The position numbers and the translations under genes are program-made. A stretch of DNA of 8,613 nt from an uncultured Deinococcales bacterium (lineage in GTDB: Bacteria; Deinococcota; Deinococci; Deinococcales; Trueperaceae). The DNA is taken from positions 1 to 8,613 of the forward strand of contig CALGZD010000174.1 of NCBI GenBank assembly GCA_937934635.1, written 5' to 3'. Below are positions 6,230 through 8,613 of this stretch, in pieces (position 1 is the first letter of the stretch; each line of letters begins with the position of its first letter). Below the pieces are notes generated by a model, which did not search any database, had not been told where the DNA came from, and was given only the letters and a program-made list of their open reading frames with translations.

Positions 6230-6263
6230 CTAGAAACATAAACTTTTATTAGAGGTATGACCT

Positions 6264-7877
6264 ATGAAACTAGGAAGAAACGAACCCTGCCACTGTGACA
6301 GTGGTAAAAAATACAAAAAGTGCTGCTTAAAAGCAGATGAAAAACAACGTCGCCAAACGTCTAACGAAGCTATATCTTCTACTTTAGATAACTCTGCCGC
6401 TATAGAATCTAGAGATATAGAATCTAGAGATATAGAATTTAGAGATATAGAATCTAGAGAAGAACTTACAGAAAAATTAGCAACCAGTCTATATCAAACA
6501 TTGGAGGAAGATGATAGTACTCCAACAAACCCGTTAAAAGAACATAGAGATAACTTCTGGAATACCTTTAGTGCTGCTCCCTACGCTGAGCAGCTTTCCA
6601 TTGCAGAGAATATGCTAATAGAAACACCTGAACTCTGTGACGATCACATAGCATTTGAGATAGTTATCCAGCTATATTATGAAACCAACGAAGAAAAAGA
6701 CCTTGAAGCATTTTTGAAAATTATTGAGCTAATCGAAAAACAAGCACCTGAAGCGTGGAACAACGAGCTCCACTATATGCTTGAGCATCAAGCACTCGCA
6801 GCATTGAAATTTGGAGATATGGATAGGGCTCGAGCCGCCTTCTTGCATTTTTCTGAACATGCAGGTAAAGACTTAGATATCTACGAAAAAACACTCTCTT
6901 ATTTTACATGGCATAGTGAGCCTGAAATTATCATTGAAGCTTTGTCAAAAGCTAAAGTGAGCGTAAAAGCAGCAGGAAGTCAATATCTTGAAGGTAGTTA
7001 CGAAGAAGTTTGTTATAAACACAGCATCCTTGATTTCTACAATACACTCAGTAAAATCACGCAACAAGATCTAGCAGATACAACAGGCGCAGAACTCCCT
7101 CAAATCAAAGCTTTTTTTAAACGCCTAGAAAATGACAATCTTTTTTCACAAGATGTTTTTTCTGAAACCATTACATACTTTTTACATGAAAAACAACCTT
7201 CTATGATTTTAGAAGATTACGAACAAGATATAGAACGCTATCGAAAACTGCAAGCGGAAGAAGATGGTGATTATTGGGAAGATAGTGAAGATGAAGCTGA
7301 TAAAACGGTGAAAAACACAAATGATACCCCTGTCACACCACACCTCTCACAGCTAATGGATAACTTCAAACATTATGCCCATCATCAAGAAAATATTTCA
7401 ATACCTCGTATAGTAACGGGGTCAGAACGCCTTTATGCCTTTCTTCTATACCGAGGTGCTGGTGAACTCGACGAAGCAAAACAAAGCTTTGCCTCTCTAA
7501 CAAAAAGCTATGGTCAAGGTACAAAAAACAAAAAATATAAGCCTCAAAAGAAAAAGAAGACTAAAAAACCAGCTAGCCCAAAAGAGCCTAACATAACTGA
7601 AACACACCCACTATTGTTTACATCAGAACAAATTAAAAACTACCTAGATAAATATGGTCACTACTTTATGTATAGACCTTATCATGAGCTTGCAAGCTTT
7701 CTTGGTCTGTTACCAGCTTGGCTTCGTTTCTTAAATACATTGGGCTTTTTAGACGAGAATCTAAATCAAACTATCTTGGATAAACTCAAACCACAGCTTA
7801 AAGACTTAACTGAAGAATGTAGTCGTAGAGCTGATGACCCACGTTTAACTGAACAATTAGGCAACTGGCCTGAGTAA
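6264..7877 (+). CDS. SEC-C motif protein with helical body, function unknown
   Basis: The protein opens with GRNEPCHCDSGKKYKKCC (residues 4-21). This is the CxCx8CC zinc-binding SEC-C motif, also found at the SecA C-terminus, where it contacts SecB and ribosomes, and on many uncharacterised proteins. Residues 47-66 are four five-residue repeats (IESRD, IESRD, IEFRD, IESRE). Residues about 90-310 look like an all-alpha, TPR-like solenoid (for example ALAALKFGDMDRARAAFLHF). An acidic patch lies at about 331-346 and a Lys-rich linker at about 421-440. A further helical domain is at 448-537 (HELASFLGLLPAWLRFLNTL). I recognise no catalytic site, signal peptide or membrane segment. The start ATG 6264 is supported by GAGGT 7 nt upstream and by the motif sitting at the N-terminus. 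A terminator separates it from infB, so its own promoter is expected, though I saw no good one. A scaffold or ribosome- or Sec-associated role is speculation. Confidence 0.85.
   Translation: MKLGRNEPCHCDSGKKYKKCCLKADEKQRRQTSNEAISSTLDNSAAIESRDIESRDIEFRDIESREELTEKLATSLYQTLEEDDSTPTNPLKEHRDNFWNTFSAAPYAEQLSIAENMLIETPELCDDHIAFEIVIQLYYETNEEKDLEAFLKIIELIEKQAPEAWNNELHYMLEHQALAALKFGDMDRARAAFLHFSEHAGKDLDIYEKTLSYFTWHSEPEIIIEALSKAKVSVKAAGSQYLEGSYEEVCYKHSILDFYNTLSKITQQDLADTTGAELPQIKAFFKRLENDNLFSQDVFSETITYFLHEKQPSMILEDYEQDIERYRKLQAEEDGDYWEDSEDEADKTVKNTNDTPVTPHLSQLMDNFKHYAHHQENISIPRIVTGSERLYAFLLYRGAGELDEAKQSFASLTKSYGQGTKNKKYKPQKKKKTKKPASPKEPNITETHPLLFTSEQIKNYLDKYGHYFMYRPYHELASFLGLLPAWLRFLNTLGFLDENLNQTILDKLKPQLKDLTEECSRRADDPRLTEQLGNWPE
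6402..6461 (+). repeat. Four in-frame 15-nt tandem repeats in the SEC-C gene
   Basis: Units ATAGAATCTAGAGAT lie at 6402-6416 and 6417-6431. A C-to-T variant follows at 6432-6446, and a copy with its last base changed at 6447-6461. Each unit encodes Ile-Glu-Ser/Phe-Arg-Asp/Glu, forming a charged linker after the zinc motif. The near-identity of the copies suggests recent expansion. The period equals that of the rimP-nusA array, though the sequences differ. Confidence 0.92.
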
Positions 7878-7905
7878 TTAACAGATATTTCAGGCAAGCA
7901 TTTTA
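7868..7905 (+). terminator. Weak hairpin at the end of the SEC-C gene, possible terminator
   Basis: GCCTGAG (7868-7874) can pair with TTCAGGC (7889-7895, one G-U pair) around a 14-base loop that contains the stop codon. Only a short TTTT run follows, starting 5 nt later. The stem is short and the loop large, so it may not terminate, and read-through into menB is possible. Confidence 0.25.
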
Positions 7906-7950
7906 GTAAACACTCCAGAAAAGACCAAAGTTATTTTGTAAACTTAGTTC

Positions 7951-8613
7951 ATGGAACGAATGAATCCCGAAAACCTAAAAGCAAATTGGCAAACCGTAGA
8001 AAAATTCAACTTCGAAGACATCACCTATAAAAAATCAGATGGTGTTGCCCGCATCGCCTTTAACCGACCTGAAGTACGCAATGCCTTTCGCCCAAAAACT
8101 GTTGCAGAGCTTTACAAAGCATTTTTAGATGCTAGAGAAGACATCTCAATCGGTGTGATTCTCTTTTCAGGTGAAGGTCCATCTCCAAAAGATGGTGGCT
8201 GGTCTTTTTGCAGTGGTGGCGATCAACGCACAAGAGGACATCAAGGCTATGTCGATGAAGATGGAATGCCACGTCTAAATATTTTAGAAGTTCAAAGACT
8301 CATTCGCTTTATGACCAAAGTAGTCATAGCCGTTGTACCTGGTTGGGCAGTCGGTGGTGGACATAGCTTGCATGTAGTTTGTGACCTTACCCTAGCAAGT
8401 AAAGAACACGCTATTTTTAAACAAACCGATGCTGATGTTTCAAGCTTTGATGGTGGCTACGGTTCTGCCTACCTTGCTAAGCAAATTGGACAAAAACGAG
8501 CTAGAGAAATTTTCTTCTTAGGACGTAACTACTCAGCACAAGAAGCATACGAGATGGGCATGGTCAATGCAGTCATACCGCATGATGAGCTAGAAGACAC
8601 TGCCTATGAATGG
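7951..8613 (+). CDS. menB: 1,4-dihydroxy-2-naphthoyl-CoA synthase MenB (N-terminal part)
   Basis: MenB is a crotonase-fold enzyme that closes o-succinylbenzoyl-CoA to dihydroxynaphthoyl-CoA in cytoplasmic menaquinone synthesis. Some 221 codons are visible and the gene runs off the right edge; family members have about 270-310 residues. Visible motifs are AFNRPEVRNAF (36-46), CSGGDQ (87-92), GWAVGGGHSLHVVCDLTLAS (131-150) and QTDADVSSFDGGYGSAYLAK (158-177). The last one separates MenB from ordinary enoyl-CoA hydratases. D160, S165 and D167 correspond to D185, S190 and D192 of the M. tuberculosis enzyme. The start is ATG 7951 or the in-frame ATG 7960, with TAG just upstream at 7945. Neither has a good ribosome site. 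No promoter was found in the 73-nt gap, so transcription with the preceding gene is possible. Confidence 0.94.
   Translation, partial: MERMNPENLKANWQTVEKFNFEDITYKKSDGVARIAFNRPEVRNAFRPKTVAELYKAFLDAREDISIGVILFSGEGPSPKDGGWSFCSGGDQRTRGHQGYVDEDGMPRLNILEVQRLIRFMTKVVIAVVPGWAVGGGHSLHVVCDLTLASKEHAIFKQTDADVSSFDGGYGSAYLAKQIGQKRAREIFFLGRNYSAQEAYEMGMVNAVIPHDELEDTAYEW

Noticed and set aside
7111..7161. Three poly-T runs in the SEC-C gene as a possible programmed slippage site
   Set aside because: The longest run is only 7 T, there is no downstream stimulating structure, and a shift would give an immediate stop. The intact frame is simpler.
7944..7963. Near-palindrome TTAGTTC-ATG-GAACGAA around the menB start
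   Set aside because: One mismatch and only a 3-base loop make a weak hairpin. It is too little to claim start-codon masking.

Overview
The window looks like ordinary chromosomal DNA of an AT-rich bacterium. It carries a conserved translation/transcription operon (rimP-nusA-ylxR-infB) with unrelated genes on both sides. Two features recall Deinococcota: the compact IF2 of 567 residues (Thermus and Deinococcus also have short IF2s) and the RimP wording around FGLELDRLDP and ESPGPERPL. A menaquinone gene (menB) and an amidase-like envelope protein fit that group. The strong AT bias does not fit typical members, so the lineage is an inference of moderate to low confidence.

Positions 1-1200 hold the first 400 codons of a minus-strand secreted protein: signal peptide, stalk-like domain, Gln-rich linker and AMIN-like domain. 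It runs off the left edge before any catalytic domain. Positions 1201-2017 form a divergent spacer of about 800 bases with no convincing gene. The spacer holds several short repeats, a candidate promoter in each direction, and a candidate structured leader RNA just before rimP.

Positions 2018-6147 are the operon. rimP (30S maturation) is separated from nusA (elongation, pausing and antitermination factor) by a degenerate array of ten tandem units of about 15 nt. ylxR starts 9 nt after nusA and overlaps infB (initiation factor IF2) by 8 nt. No L7Ae-type ylxQ lies between ylxR and infB, and no rbfA follows. A good intrinsic terminator (6200-6229) closes the unit.

Positions 6264-7877 encode a 537-residue protein with an N-terminal SEC-C zinc motif and a helical body of unknown function. 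It contains four in-frame copies of a 15-nt repeat. From 7951 to the right edge is the 5' part of menB, the menaquinone-pathway naphthoyl-CoA synthase, with the Asp-containing (bicarbonate-independent) type of active site.

I did not find a defence system, mobile element or CRISPR array. The least explained items are the rimP-nusA repeat array, the structured rimP leader, the repeat-rich spacer and the SEC-C protein.
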